This document shows positions 1 to 7,337 of a stretch of 10,037 bases of DNA, in pieces. The translations under genes were made by a program, and so were the position numbers. Numbering within the stretch: position 1 is the stretch's first letter; each line of letters starts with the position of its first letter. Below the pieces are notes generated by a model. The model was not told the DNA's origin, made no database searches, and saw only the letters and a program-made list of their open reading frames with translations. The DNA comes from an uncultured Lachnospiraceae bacterium (GTDB lineage Bacteria > Bacillota > Clostridia > Lachnospirales > Lachnospiraceae), in the NCBI GenBank assembly GCA_934371505.1, contig CAKRNW010000084.1, positions 1 through 10,037 on the forward strand. Direction: 5' to 3'.

Positions 1-804
1 TGCGGTGTCACGGATGGAGTATTGATGTTTTAAACCGTAGAAAAATGCTCCGTGGAAAGTATCACCTGCACCGCAGGTGTCAAAAGCTTTGATCTTAAAA
101 GCGGGGATTTCGCAGTAACCCTCATCGGACAATACACGGCATCCTTTGCTGCCGAAGGTAAAGATCACAACAGAAGGACCCATATCCCGGATTGCCTGCA
201 TATGTGCCTCATAATTTTCATCCCGGAAGGACGCGTCATAGACAAATTCGGAGGCAATAAAGTAATCAATATAAGGCAGAATCTCTTTATAATGATTAAG
301 AGGACGGTTATCTGCATCAATCAGAACCTTGACACCGTGCTCTTTGGCAAACCTTGCCGCCTCTACATGGAGCGTATTGGAGAGGGCGATAAAGAGATAG
401 TCAGCGGAGAGAATTGGAGTAAAATCCATACCGGTTTCCTCGGGGCGCATGTAACTTCCCCTGCGGTAAATAATATTCCTTCCATGATATTCCTCCTCTG
501 AGAGAACCACACCCATATCTGTGGTTTTACCCTCTTGAATGACAGCGGCAGATAAATCGATTCCGTGCTTTTCAAAATCGTACTTACAATATTGACCAAA
601 CAAGTCATCACCCATGGAGCCCATGAAGGCACAGGATAACCCACACCTGGAGGCAGCCACCAGCCCGGTGGGAATTTTACCGCCGGGCTGCCAGCTCGCG
701 TCAACGACGCTCCGGGACTGATTGGGAGAGGGGATACTTTCAATATGTGCGAGATAGTCGATACAAGGATGTCCAATTCCAATTACATCAAATTTTTTTT
801 GCAT
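1..804 (-). CDS. PfkB-family sugar kinase, 3' end cut by window edge
   Basis: Open from an ATG at 804-802 to the left edge (268 codons seen; the family is usually 300-330 residues, so a few dozen C-terminal residues are missing). The protein begins MQKKFDVIGIGHPCIDYLAH and carries a PfkB glycine motif QPGGKIPTG (residues 39-47) and the second signature DTCGAGDTFHGAF (242-254), whose D248 is the expected catalytic base and whose GAGD loop forms the anion hole. Such kinases phosphorylate a sugar or ketose using ATP in the cytosol. The start follows a good GGGAGGAA ribosome site, 25 bases after the aldolase stop, so it is the third gene of a minus-strand operon. By overall motif pattern it resembles the ketose kinase branch (fructokinase, ketohexokinase or YihV-like) more than ribokinase, but the substrate cannot be read. 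Family call is firm; fructose as substrate is inference from the neighbouring sucrose phosphorylase. Confidence 0.9.
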   Translation of the reverse strand, partial: MQKKFDVIGIGHPCIDYLAHIESIPSPNQSRSVVDASWQPGGKIPTGLVAASRCGLSCAFMGSMGDDLFGQYCKYDFEKHGIDLSAAVIQEGKTTDMGVVLSEEEYHGRNIIYRRGSYMRPEETGMDFTPILSADYLFIALSNTLHVEAARFAKEHGVKVLIDADNRPLNHYKEILPYIDYFIASEFVYDASFRDENYEAHMQAIRDMGPSVVIFTFGSKGCRVLSDEGYCEIPAFKIKAFDTCGAGDTFHGAFFYGLKHQYSIRDTA

Positions 805-829
805 ACCTGTTCCTCCCAGAGATAAGAAA

Positions 830-1684
830 TTACAGTTGATAGTGATCGGGATTTAACACTGCAATTTTCTTCTTTACGAAGTCGATACAAGGACGTTCAA
901 TTGCGCGGAGCGCTCTGTAATAACCACCGGGATTAGCATTTTCGTCAAAGACCTTCTTCATGGATTCGTAGAAGGCATGCTGGTATTCGGTTGCAATATT
1001 GAATTTGGACATACCGCATTTTACAGCTCTTGCCAGCTGCTCGTCAGGAATACCGGAACCACCGTGCATGACCAGAGCAATATCCAGTACCTCACGAAGC
1101 TTGGCGATACGGTCAAAGTCTAATTCGGGAGTGCGGATATAATTGCCGTGGGCGTTACCTACTGCAATTGCAAGAGAGTCCACCTGGGTGCGGGAGACGA
1201 ACTCTACGGCCTGGTCGGGATTGGTAAAGAAATCAGTGTTGGATAAATCTTCCTCATTTCCTGCACTTCCCACATGTCCCAGTTCAGCCTCTACATCCAC
1301 GCCCATAGCATGGGCATATTTGGTAAAATCAGCGGTGAGTTTGATATTTTCTTCAAAAGGAAGTCCGGAACCATCGATCATAACGGAAGGAAAGCCTGCA
1401 GCCAGTCCGGAAACGGCAATCTCAAAAGTTTTGGAATGATCCTGATGGACAGCGATGGGAACCGCAGCGCGCTGCGCCATTTGGATTGCCATGTTGGTGA
1501 TATCAGACAGGGGTGCGTGTTCTGCAAAACCGGGATAGTACTGAATAATCAGAGGCATACGGGCTTCCTCGGCAGCCATGATTGCAAACTTGATACTGTT
1601 GTAGTCAAAAACGTTGATTGCGGGTACGCCGTATCTATTTTCCTCGGCATGTTTCAGAATGTCTTTTACCTTTGCAAGAGCCAT
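830..1684 (-). CDS. Class II (zinc) ketose-bisphosphate aldolase, KbaY/GatY/FbaA family
   Basis: 284 residues, full length for the family (about 280-310). Class II aldolases cleave a ketose phosphate to DHAP plus an aldehyde using a divalent zinc ion. Visible motifs: HQDHSKTFE with the catalytic D82 and zinc ligand H83; VEAELGHVGSAGNEED (131-146) with E134; the second zinc ligand H179 in AVGNAHG; the third, H207, in MHGGSGIP (206-213); and the phosphate/substrate loop FNIATE (228-233). NIATE is closer to tagatose-bisphosphate (KbaY-like) aldolases than to the NVDTD of housekeeping FbaA, so the substrate may be something other than fructose-1,6-bisphosphate. The start is set by an AAAGGAG site nine bases upstream and the typical beginning MALAKVKDIL. 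It lies 63 bases after the AKR gene and 25 before the kinase, so all three are probably co-transcribed. Family certain, substrate unknown. Confidence 0.93.
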   Translation of the reverse strand: MALAKVKDILKHAEENRYGVPAINVFDYNSIKFAIMAAEEARMPLIIQYYPGFAEHAPLSDITNMAIQMAQRAAVPIAVHQDHSKTFEIAVSGLAAGFPSVMIDGSGLPFEENIKLTADFTKYAHAMGVDVEAELGHVGSAGNEEDLSNTDFFTNPDQAVEFVSRTQVDSLAIAVGNAHGNYIRTPELDFDRIAKLREVLDIALVMHGGSGIPDEQLARAVKCGMSKFNIATEYQHAFYESMKKVFDENANPGGYYRALRAIERPCIDFVKKKIAVLNPDHYQL

Positions 1685-1747
1685 TTGTGTAATCTCCTTT
1701 CATAAAACCCATTGGGGTGTTTCCTGTTACGATATCGGTGTTTTATA

Positions 1748-2701
1748 TTATGCGTGGAAGAAGCTTTGGAACTGGGGCAGCTTGTACGCATAGTCTTTAC
1801 TGATCTGGTCAATGGCATCGTAATCTTCTTTACTGATTTCAAAGTTGGAAGCCTTTACATTGTCCATTACCTGGGCGGGATTCTTCGCGCCGACAATAGG
1901 AGCGGTGATTCCCGGGGTCTGCATGATGAAACGGATGGAAAGCTGGGAAAGTGTTACTCCGTATTTCCCTGCAAAAGGACGAAGCTTTTCGACCACAGCA
2001 AGGGCATCTTCAAAATAAGGATGCTGGAAGATTGCAGCATGACTTCTGCCATCATCATCAGGGAAAGTGGTGTCGGCAGTAAATTTACCGGTCAGCAGTC
2101 CCTGCGCAAGAGTGGAGTAGTTGATGATGCCGATGTTATTTTCCTTGCAATAATCCAGGCAGTCAAAGTCCAGATATCTCCATAATAAATTGTAACAGGG
2201 CTGGATGACATCGATTTCGCCGTATTGTCTGGCTTCAGCCAGCTGTTCCTTACTGAAATTGGAAACACCGATGCAGCGGATCTTTCCTTCGTTTTTTAAC
2301 TTCATTAATTCATCCATGGTGGCATCAATAGGATCGCCGGTATTGGACGGCCAATGAATAAAGTAGACATCCAGATAATCTGTCTCCAGATCTTTTAAAC
2401 TCTGTTCAAAAGTAGGACGCACCTTTTCTCTGGCAAGACAGGAACGGGTTAATTTAGAAATGATAGTGAGCTTGTCACGGTCATATCCCTTTGTGGCCTG
2501 GGCAACTAACTGCTCGGAATGACCATTACCGTATACAGGAGCTGTATCTAATGTAGTGATACCACAGTCGATTGCCTGACGGATAGCGGCGATGGATTGC
2601 TGGTCCTGTGCGCCGGTGAAGTAAGTGCCGCCGATTGCCCAACAGCCAAAGACCTGTTCGGAGACAAATACGTTGCTGGAACCAAGTTTGCGAGTATTCA
2701 T
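1748..2701 (-). CDS. Aldo/keto reductase (NADPH-dependent oxidoreductase)
   Basis: 317 residues, normal for the family. AKRs are cytosolic TIM-barrel enzymes that reduce aldehydes or ketones of sugars and small carbonyls with NAD(P)H. The complete catalytic tetrad is visible: D52 and Y57 in LDTAPVYGNG, K83 in IISKLT, and H116 in VYFIHWPS. Further family blocks are GVSNFS (145-150), a QPCYNLLWR strand (167-175), and the cofactor-phosphate loop PIVGAKNPAQVMDN (268-281). An unusually good GGGAGG site nine bases before the ATG fixes the start. It is the first gene of the minus-strand operon and sits directly behind the divergent promoter. The pairing with a ketose kinase and an aldolase suggests reduction of an aldehyde released by the aldolase (for example glyceraldehyde) or of the incoming sugar, but this is inference. 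AKR substrates cannot be told from motifs. Confidence 0.93.
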   Translation of the reverse strand: MNTRKLGSSNVFVSEQVFGCWAIGGTYFTGAQDQQSIAAIRQAIDCGITTLDTAPVYGNGHSEQLVAQATKGYDRDKLTIISKLTRSCLAREKVRPTFEQSLKDLETDYLDVYFIHWPSNTGDPIDATMDELMKLKNEGKIRCIGVSNFSKEQLAEARQYGEIDVIQPCYNLLWRYLDFDCLDYCKENNIGIINYSTLAQGLLTGKFTADTTFPDDDGRSHAAIFQHPYFEDALAVVEKLRPFAGKYGVTLSQLSIRFIMQTPGITAPIVGAKNPAQVMDNVKASNFEISKEDYDAIDQISKDYAYKLPQFQSFFHA

Positions 2702-2730
2702 TGTAAATTACCTCCCTTTTTGTTGTGAAA

Positions 2731-2746
2731 ATGTATACGTTTGCAT
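2731..2746 (-). promoter_or_regulatory. LacI/CcpA-type operator (cre-like) at the AKR promoter
   Basis: Read on the minus strand this is ATGCAAACGTATACAT. By eye it fits the published cre consensus WTGNAANCGNWNNCW at every position and is one base off the symmetric LacI-family consensus TGNAANCGNTTNCA. It lies about 5-20 bases downstream of the expected start point of the leftward promoter and 30 bases before the AKR ATG, a position that would block transcription. It could bind the LacI-type regulator encoded at 6280, or CcpA, or both. Confidence 0.72.
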
Positions 2747-2756
2747 TACAAAATAC

Positions 2757-2785
2757 AGTATAGAGATGAAAAAATGAAAAGTCAA
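2757..2785 (-). promoter_or_regulatory. Sigma-A type promoter for the AKR-aldolase-kinase operon
   Basis: On the minus strand there is a -35 box TTGACT (2785-2780), a 17-base spacer, and a -10 box TATACT (2762-2757). Each box is one base from consensus and the spacing is optimal. Transcription would begin near 2750, giving a leader of about 50 bases before the AKR start codon, with the operator at 2731-2746 inside it. Confidence 0.75.
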
Positions 2786-2915
2786 TACTATGCAATAGGA
2801 AATATGGGCAAAACGCACGGAAAAAACCAATAAAAGCGTATCTATCAACGACATAATATACAATTTGTTAAAAGTATATAAAAATGACATGTGCATTTTG
2901 TATATGTTTAAATTA

Positions 2916-2930
2916 TGAAAACGATTGACA
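2916..2930 (+). promoter_or_regulatory. Second, imperfect LacI-type operator overlapping the -35 box
   Basis: TGAAAACGATTGACA contains a perfect left half (TGNAANCG) and the TT of the right half, but the closing CA is displaced by one base compared with the 14-base consensus. Its last six bases are the -35 box of the importer promoter, so a bound repressor would occlude RNA polymerase. It is weaker than the site at 2731-2746 and part of the match may be the promoter itself. Confidence 0.45.
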
Positions 2931-2953
2931 TTTAATACAAAACGAAATAGAAT
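2925..2953 (+). promoter_or_regulatory. Sigma-A type promoter for the sugar-importer operon
   Basis: A consensus TTGACA (2925-2930), a 17-base spacer, and TAGAAT (2948-2953). The A/T-rich stretch from 2840 to 2915 could act as an UP element. Transcription would start near 2960, giving a leader of about 37 bases. That leader holds a short inverted repeat, AGTGC/GCACT (2966-2979, four-base loop), just before the ribosome site AAAGGAGG at 2982-2989. Confidence 0.82.
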
Positions 2954-2996
2954 AACACTATCAACAGTGCGGCGGCACTACAAAGGAGGATAAGAT

Positions 2997-4373
2997 ATGA
3001 AGAAAAAAGTATTGGCAACATTGTTAACGTTTTCAATGGTTGCATCCCTGGCAGCTTGCGGAAGCTCAGGTGCTTCTACAACGGAAACCCCTTCAGCTGA
3101 CAGTCAGACAACCGAGACAACACAGGAGAGCACGGCGACAGAGGGCACCACAGATGCAAGCACTGCAGAAGCTACCAATTATGGAGGAATCACCCTCACT
3201 TTTATGAATTCCAAACCGGAGATTTCCGATGCATTAGAAGAGGTTGCTACCACATGGGGCGACGCTCACGGTGTAACCTTCGAGTTTTATGATTCCAGCA
3301 ATCCCAGTGATACCCTGGCACAGAAATATGCAGCGGGCGATGGCCCTATCCTTGCAGTAGTAGATAGCGGAAATATCGTTGATATGGCAGAAGAGAAAAT
3401 GCTTCCTTTAGATGGTGAAGAGTGGATTTCCCACACCACACTTGCAAAAGAGCAGAACGGCAAGGTTTACGGCTGGCCGTTCACTGTAGAGAGCCAGTGT
3501 ATCGTCGTTAACAAAACTGCGGTGGAAGAGACTCTGGGACATGAGTTTAACAAAGACGATTACAAGACCACAGAGCAGTTTGAGGCTCTGATGAAGGAGT
3601 TAAGAGACAACGGCATGGAGAATCCTGTTGCAATGCTGTCTGAAGAGTGGTCTATGTGCGGACACCTGTTCTATCAGCAGTTCAATTTCCAGGATGGAAC
3701 CGCTCAGGGAGCATTTGATTATATAGACAGAATCAAGGCCGGGGAAGATCCCATGGATGATCCTCTGTTCCAGAACCAGGTTGAGATTTACAGAATTCTT
3801 TCTGAGTACAACATCAACAAAGCAGACCCCCTGGCAGCTGTTTATGATTTGAACTGCGCTTACTTAGCAGACGGAGATGCAGCTTTCATGCCGAACGGAA
3901 CCTGGGTATGGCCTGACTTAAAAGAGTTAGTTGACGACTCCACTGAGTTTGAAATCATGCCTTATCCTATTAATAACGAAGAGACCAATGGCCGCGTACA
4001 GGCTTCTGCAACCAAATGGATCACCGTTGACAACACCATCGCAACCGATGACCAGAAAGCAGCAGCAAAAGAGTTCTTAAACTACCTTACAATGGATGAC
4101 CAGGGACAGAAAGACATCGTTGAGAAATGCGGTATCGTATCTGCCTTCGACAACAACCCTTACGCTCCTGCTGATCCCGTAAACACCTCTTTAGCAGTTG
4201 ATTACATGTCCAAAGGACTGACTGTAAATATTTCTCCTTGTGGATTTCCTTCTGACCACAGAACTGTTATGGCTCCTTATGTACAGAAGTTAGTAACCGG
4301 TGTTGGCACTGCAAGAGAGTTAGCAGATGCTATGATTGAATACTGGGCAACTGCAGAACCTACTGGCAGATAA
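2997..4373 (+). CDS. Sugar ABC transporter solute-binding lipoprotein (CUT1 family)
   Basis: 458 residues. The extracellular, membrane-anchored receptor of the importer. Residues 1-20 are a lipoprotein signal (positively charged MKKK, hydrophobic core) ending in the lipobox LAAC with the lipidated C21. A Ser/Thr/Glu-rich low-complexity linker (about 22-60) lifts the domain off the membrane through the cell wall. From about residue 62 (YGGITLTFMNSK) the fold reads as a family 1 extracellular solute-binding protein, with typical blocks such as KVYGWPFTVESQCIVVNKTA (155-174), the stretch GDAAFMPNGTWVWPDL and the C-terminal ATKWITVDN region, rich in Trp and Asp as in oligosaccharide binders. The start is set by AAAGGAGG seven bases upstream. 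It is the first gene of the importer operon. Substrate sucrose or a related gluco/fructo-oligosaccharide is inferred only from the downstream sucrose phosphorylase. Confidence 0.93.
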   Translation: MKKKVLATLLTFSMVASLAACGSSGASTTETPSADSQTTETTQESTATEGTTDASTAEATNYGGITLTFMNSKPEISDALEEVATTWGDAHGVTFEFYDSSNPSDTLAQKYAAGDGPILAVVDSGNIVDMAEEKMLPLDGEEWISHTTLAKEQNGKVYGWPFTVESQCIVVNKTAVEETLGHEFNKDDYKTTEQFEALMKELRDNGMENPVAMLSEEWSMCGHLFYQQFNFQDGTAQGAFDYIDRIKAGEDPMDDPLFQNQVEIYRILSEYNINKADPLAAVYDLNCAYLADGDAAFMPNGTWVWPDLKELVDDSTEFEIMPYPINNEETNGRVQASATKWITVDNTIATDDQKAAAKEFLNYLTMDDQGQKDIVEKCGIVSAFDNNPYAPADPVNTSLAVDYMSKGLTVNISPCGFPSDHRTVMAPYVQKLVTGVGTARELADAMIEYWATAEPTGR

Positions 4374-4384
4374 ACGCTCATGAT

Positions 4385-4413
4385 AAATGGGGCTGCTGCG
4401 GCAGCCCCATTTT
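4385..4413 (+). terminator. Intercistronic hairpin between binding protein and permeases
   Basis: A perfect 12-bp stem (4385-4396 with 4401-4412) closed by the loop TGCG on a C-G pair, i.e. an RNA UNCG tetraloop, followed by only a short T run that is partly inside the stem. It fits a partial terminator or 3'-end stabiliser that gives more binding-protein mRNA than permease mRNA, a common arrangement in ABC importer operons. Confidence 0.75.
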
Positions 4414-4433
4414 AAAATAAGGAGGTCTTGATT

Positions 4434-5303
4434 ATGAACAAGAAGGAAAAGGCAAGCACAAAGATCGGACTGTTTACCATGTTTGCAGGTCCGTCCATGA
4501 TTGCATTCACCTGTTTTGTCATCATTCCATTTATCTATGGACTTTATCTGACATTTACCAGCTGGGACGGATTCTCATCAGTAAAGCAATTTGTTGGTTT
4601 TCAGAACTATATTACCGTATTTCATGATAAGGAATTCTGGAGTTCTATTTTCCTGACTTTCCGATATGTAATTGCAGTAGTAGTCTTAGTCAATTTAACA
4701 GCATTTCTCCTGGCCGTATTATTGACCAGCCACATTAAAGGGGAGAATTTCCTGAGAGCCGGTTTCTTTACCCCCAACCTCATTGGCGGTATCGTATTAG
4801 GTTTCATCTGGCAGTTTATCTTTAACCGTGTACTTGTCACATTGCCTTTCATGCCGGATACTTCATTGTTAAGTGATCCCACGACTGCATTCTGGGCAAT
4901 TGTTATCGTACAGACCTGGAAACAGTCAGGTTACATGATGTTGATTTATATTGCGGGACTTGTTGGAGTTTCCCAGGATTATATTGAGGCGGCGCGTATT
5001 GATGGCGCTACCAATAGACAGATTTTATGGAAAATTAGATTGCCACTCATGATGCAGTCCTTCACCATTTGTTTCTTCTTAACACTGTCATCTTCCTTCC
5101 AGGTATATGATCTGAACTTATCTTTGACAAATGGTGGCCCTTACGGTGCGACAAGAATGGCAGTTATGACAATATTTGAAAAAGCATTCACCTATCATAA
5201 GTACGGTGAAGGACAGGCAGAGGCTCTTGTGTTCTTCCTGATCATGCTTTGTGTTGCAGTTGCACAGCTTAAATTTACCAGTAAAAAGGAGGTTGAGGCA
5301 TAA
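4434..5303 (+). CDS. Sugar ABC transporter permease 1 (MalF/UgpA-like, CUT1)
   Basis: 289 residues from the ATG at 4434. Integral membrane half of the importer channel. Hydrophobic segments are seen near residues 13-40, 72-98, 111-131, 152-178, 208-228 and 264-280, about six helices. The cytoplasmic EAA loop is clear: EAARIDGA (185-192) with downstream IRLPLM, the contact for the ATPase. The TSWDGF stretch near 42-47 is typical of first permeases of sugar operons. The start is chosen because AAGGAGG (4419-4425) lies eight bases before this ATG; an in-frame TTG at 4428 is only two bases from that site and is unlikely. The stop codon overlaps the next gene's start (TAATG), implying translational coupling. 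It pairs with the permease at 5303. Confidence 0.94.
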   Translation: MNKKEKASTKIGLFTMFAGPSMIAFTCFVIIPFIYGLYLTFTSWDGFSSVKQFVGFQNYITVFHDKEFWSSIFLTFRYVIAVVVLVNLTAFLLAVLLTSHIKGENFLRAGFFTPNLIGGIVLGFIWQFIFNRVLVTLPFMPDTSLLSDPTTAFWAIVIVQTWKQSGYMMLIYIAGLVGVSQDYIEAARIDGATNRQILWKIRLPLMMQSFTICFFLTLSSSFQVYDLNLSLTNGGPYGATRMAVMTIFEKAFTYHKYGEGQAEALVFFLIMLCVAVAQLKFTSKKEVEA

Positions 5304-6175
5304 TGCAAAAGACAGAAACAGCCGCCAGAGTTGGCGGAAAGAAAGTTGTTGTATGGGGTGCTGTTAAATCTATCGGTGCATTCTTGCTGTTCGTCCTGTA
5401 CATGATTCCCTTTGCACTGGTGTTGATCAACTCTCTGAAACGTAAGGTGAGCATTATTAAATATCCCTTACAGCTGATTGATGAGAAGGGGTTACAATTT
5501 GAAAATTATCCCAAAGCATTTGTGGAGATGGGCTTCCTCAGAGCCTTTGGAAACTCCCTGTTTGTGGTTACTTTTTCTATCGCATTACTGGTCATCTTTT
5601 CTTCCATGTGTGCGTACATTCTGGTCCGTAAAAATTATCTGGCATGTAAAATCAGCTATTTACTGCTGATTTCCTACATGGTGATTCCTTTCCAGGTAAT
5701 CATGATTCCGGTGCTTTCCATTTATGGAAGTGTATTTGGAATCTTAAACTCCAGAGTAACCCTGATCATCATGAACTTTGCATACGGAACCTGTTTTGCA
5801 ACCTTCCTCTGTCACGGATTTATCAAATCCGGCATCCCTCTTTCTTTGGAAGAGGCGGCCTACATTGACGGAGCAAGTTCTCTGCAGACCTTCTTCTATA
5901 TTGTATTCCCGCTGTTAAAGCCCATTCTGGCAACCAACATGATTTTACAGACTTTGGGTTTATGGAATGACTACCTGTTACCGAACCTGGTTTTGGGTAA
6001 AGAAAAGCTGCAGACTCTGCCTATCGTCATCCGGTCCTTCGTAGGAACCTTCTCCAGCGATTACAGCCTGATGATGGCAGCGTTGGTTATGTGTGTATTA
6101 CCGGTTATTATCCTTTTCATTTTCCTACAGAAATATATTGTTGCCGGAATCGTATCAGGCGCCGTAAAAGCCTAA
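5303..6175 (+). CDS. Sugar ABC transporter permease 2 (MalG/UgpE-like, CUT1)
   Basis: 290 residues. Second membrane subunit of the importer. Hydrophobic helices near 24-44, 86-106, 118-140, 151-172, 198-222 and 256-284. The EAA loop is EAAYIDGA (184-191) followed by FPLLKPILA, which contacts the ATPase. The LINSLKRK and FENYPKAF region near the N-terminus and the LGLWNDYLLPNLVL segment (218-231) are standard in MalG-type permeases. The ATG shares one base with the preceding stop, and AAAGGAGG at 5285-5292 lies ten bases upstream. No ATP-binding subunit gene is present anywhere in the window, so the importer presumably uses a shared MsmK/MsiK-type ATPase encoded elsewhere, as is known for many Gram-positive CUT1 systems. 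Confidence 0.94.
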   Translation: MQKTETAARVGGKKVVVWGAVKSIGAFLLFVLYMIPFALVLINSLKRKVSIIKYPLQLIDEKGLQFENYPKAFVEMGFLRAFGNSLFVVTFSIALLVIFSSMCAYILVRKNYLACKISYLLLISYMVIPFQVIMIPVLSIYGSVFGILNSRVTLIIMNFAYGTCFATFLCHGFIKSGIPLSLEEAAYIDGASSLQTFFYIVFPLLKPILATNMILQTLGLWNDYLLPNLVLGKEKLQTLPIVIRSFVGTFSSDYSLMMAALVMCVLPVIILFIFLQKYIVAGIVSGAVKA

Positions 6176-6229
6176 AACCATGTGTGCTTTTCTCAATGGA
6201 ATATGGTACTATGGTTATATGATAGGAAA

Positions 6230-6249
6230 ATTGGGATGGGTTACCCAAT
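6230..6249. repeat. Small inverted repeat in the leader before the regulator gene
   Basis: ATTGGG (6230-6235) and CCCAAT (6244-6249) can form a 6-bp stem with an eight-base loop; an alternative overlapping stem is TGGG/CCCA. It lacks a T run, so it is not a terminator, and it has no central CG, so it does not look like a LacI-type operator. The 104-base gap from 6176 to 6279 holds no convincing promoter: weak -10-like boxes (TACTAT, TATGAT) have no matching -35. Confidence 0.35.
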
Positions 6250-6279
6250 GAGTATTCGCATGAGAGGACAAGGGTGATT

Positions 6280-7263
6280 ATGGCAACGATCAAAGACGTA
6301 GCAAAATACGCGGGGGTATCGGTAGCAACCGTATCCCGCGTGTTAAATAAAAAAGAACCGCTGACGGAGAAAACCATCAAAAAGGTGGAGGACGCCATCG
6401 AGGCACTGGGGTATTACCCCAATATGTATGCAAGAACGTTGGTGGGAGGAAAGAATGACATCTTAGGTGTGATTTTATCCTCCTTCAACAACCCTTTCTT
6501 CGCAGAACTGGCACAGGAATTGGAGCGGGTAGCGAAGGAACGGGAATATAATATCCTTTTTACCGCCGCCGGAGGCGATTTCGATGAAAAAATGGCGGCA
6601 ACGGAGTATCTTCTTTCCAGGCAGGTTGCGGGAATTATTTTCAGCACCTATGTTGACCCGGATAATGAAATGAAGATTCGGGATCGTTGCAAAGTGCCTT
6701 TTGTAAATCTGCTGCATCCTCTTTCAGACACCTACAGTGTCTATTCTGATGATAGGCAGGGAGGAATTCTGGCAGCGAGACATCTGTTTGCCAAAGGATG
6801 TAAAAAGGTTGTGCATATCAGTGCACAGACCACTGTTTATAAATTCGCAGACGAGCGTACCTACACATTCGTAAGAGAATGTGAGAAGCTGGGCATCGAC
6901 TGCAAGGTTTACCAGAATGAATATGAGGTTAGTAATCTGACAGGTATTCGGGAACTGATAAACCGGATTTTTTATGAGAACAGAGACATTGACGGAATGT
7001 TTTTGAGTAATGATATTCTGGCAGCACAGTGCGTGGCTTATGCGCTGTCCCAGGGCTATCGGATACCCGATGATATCCGCATTATGGGGTATGACGGAAT
7101 TTATATTACCTCTTTGATTTATCCTACATTGACGACTGTTCAACAAAATTTTACCAAGCTGGCAGAAAGCGCAGTAGACACCGTAATCAATTTGATTCAG
7201 GGAAAGGAAACTCCCAAGGAGATTCTGGTTCCTGTGGAACTGATTGAGCGTAAAACCACCTAA
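6280..7263 (+). CDS. LacI-family transcriptional regulator
   Basis: 327 residues from the ATG at 6280. The DNA-binding domain is unmistakable: MATIKDVAKYAGVSVATVSR (1-20) is the helix-turn-helix, continuing through VLN, and GYYPNMYARTL (44-54) is the hinge, with the leucine (L54) that inserts into the minor groove at a central CG. The rest is a periplasmic-binding-protein-like effector domain with family blocks VYSDDRQGGILAARHL, GMFLSNDILAA, DDIRIMGYDG and LTTVQQNF. The recognition helix SVATVSR belongs to the type that binds TGNAANCGNTTNCA-like sites, matching the sites at 2731-2746 and, less well, 2916-2930. An in-frame GTG at 6274 is possible, but family proteins start at MATIKDVA and the AAGGGTGAT before 6280 resembles a ribosome site. 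It lies between permease and phosphorylase genes and probably senses the imported sugar or its product. Confidence 0.94.
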   Translation: MATIKDVAKYAGVSVATVSRVLNKKEPLTEKTIKKVEDAIEALGYYPNMYARTLVGGKNDILGVILSSFNNPFFAELAQELERVAKEREYNILFTAAGGDFDEKMAATEYLLSRQVAGIIFSTYVDPDNEMKIRDRCKVPFVNLLHPLSDTYSVYSDDRQGGILAARHLFAKGCKKVVHISAQTTVYKFADERTYTFVRECEKLGIDCKVYQNEYEVSNLTGIRELINRIFYENRDIDGMFLSNDILAAQCVAYALSQGYRIPDDIRIMGYDGIYITSLIYPTLTTVQQNFTKLAESAVDTVINLIQGKETPKEILVPVELIERKTT

Positions 7264-7337
7264 ACGGATTTTATGTCATGAATAGAATGGTTGCTGGGCG
7301 GTGAGAGCGTGGAAGCTATGCGGAAACGAGGCGTACC

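Noticed and set aside
52..501. Plus-strand reading frame over the kinase gene
   Set aside because: It lies opposite the PfkB kinase, which has clear motifs and a ribosome site; the plus-strand product has no recognisable features.
1712..2185. Plus-strand reading frame opposite the AKR gene
   Set aside because: It is antisense to a well-supported enzyme with a full catalytic tetrad, and has no ribosome site or domain.
4428..4433. Upstream TTG start for permease 1
   Set aside because: It lies only two bases from the AAGGAGG site, while the ATG at 4434 has normal eight-base spacing.
6274..6279. GTG start for the LacI regulator
   Set aside because: It would add only Met-Ile before the conserved MATIKDVA start. 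GAGAGG is suitably spaced for it, so it is not excluded, but family convention favours 6280.
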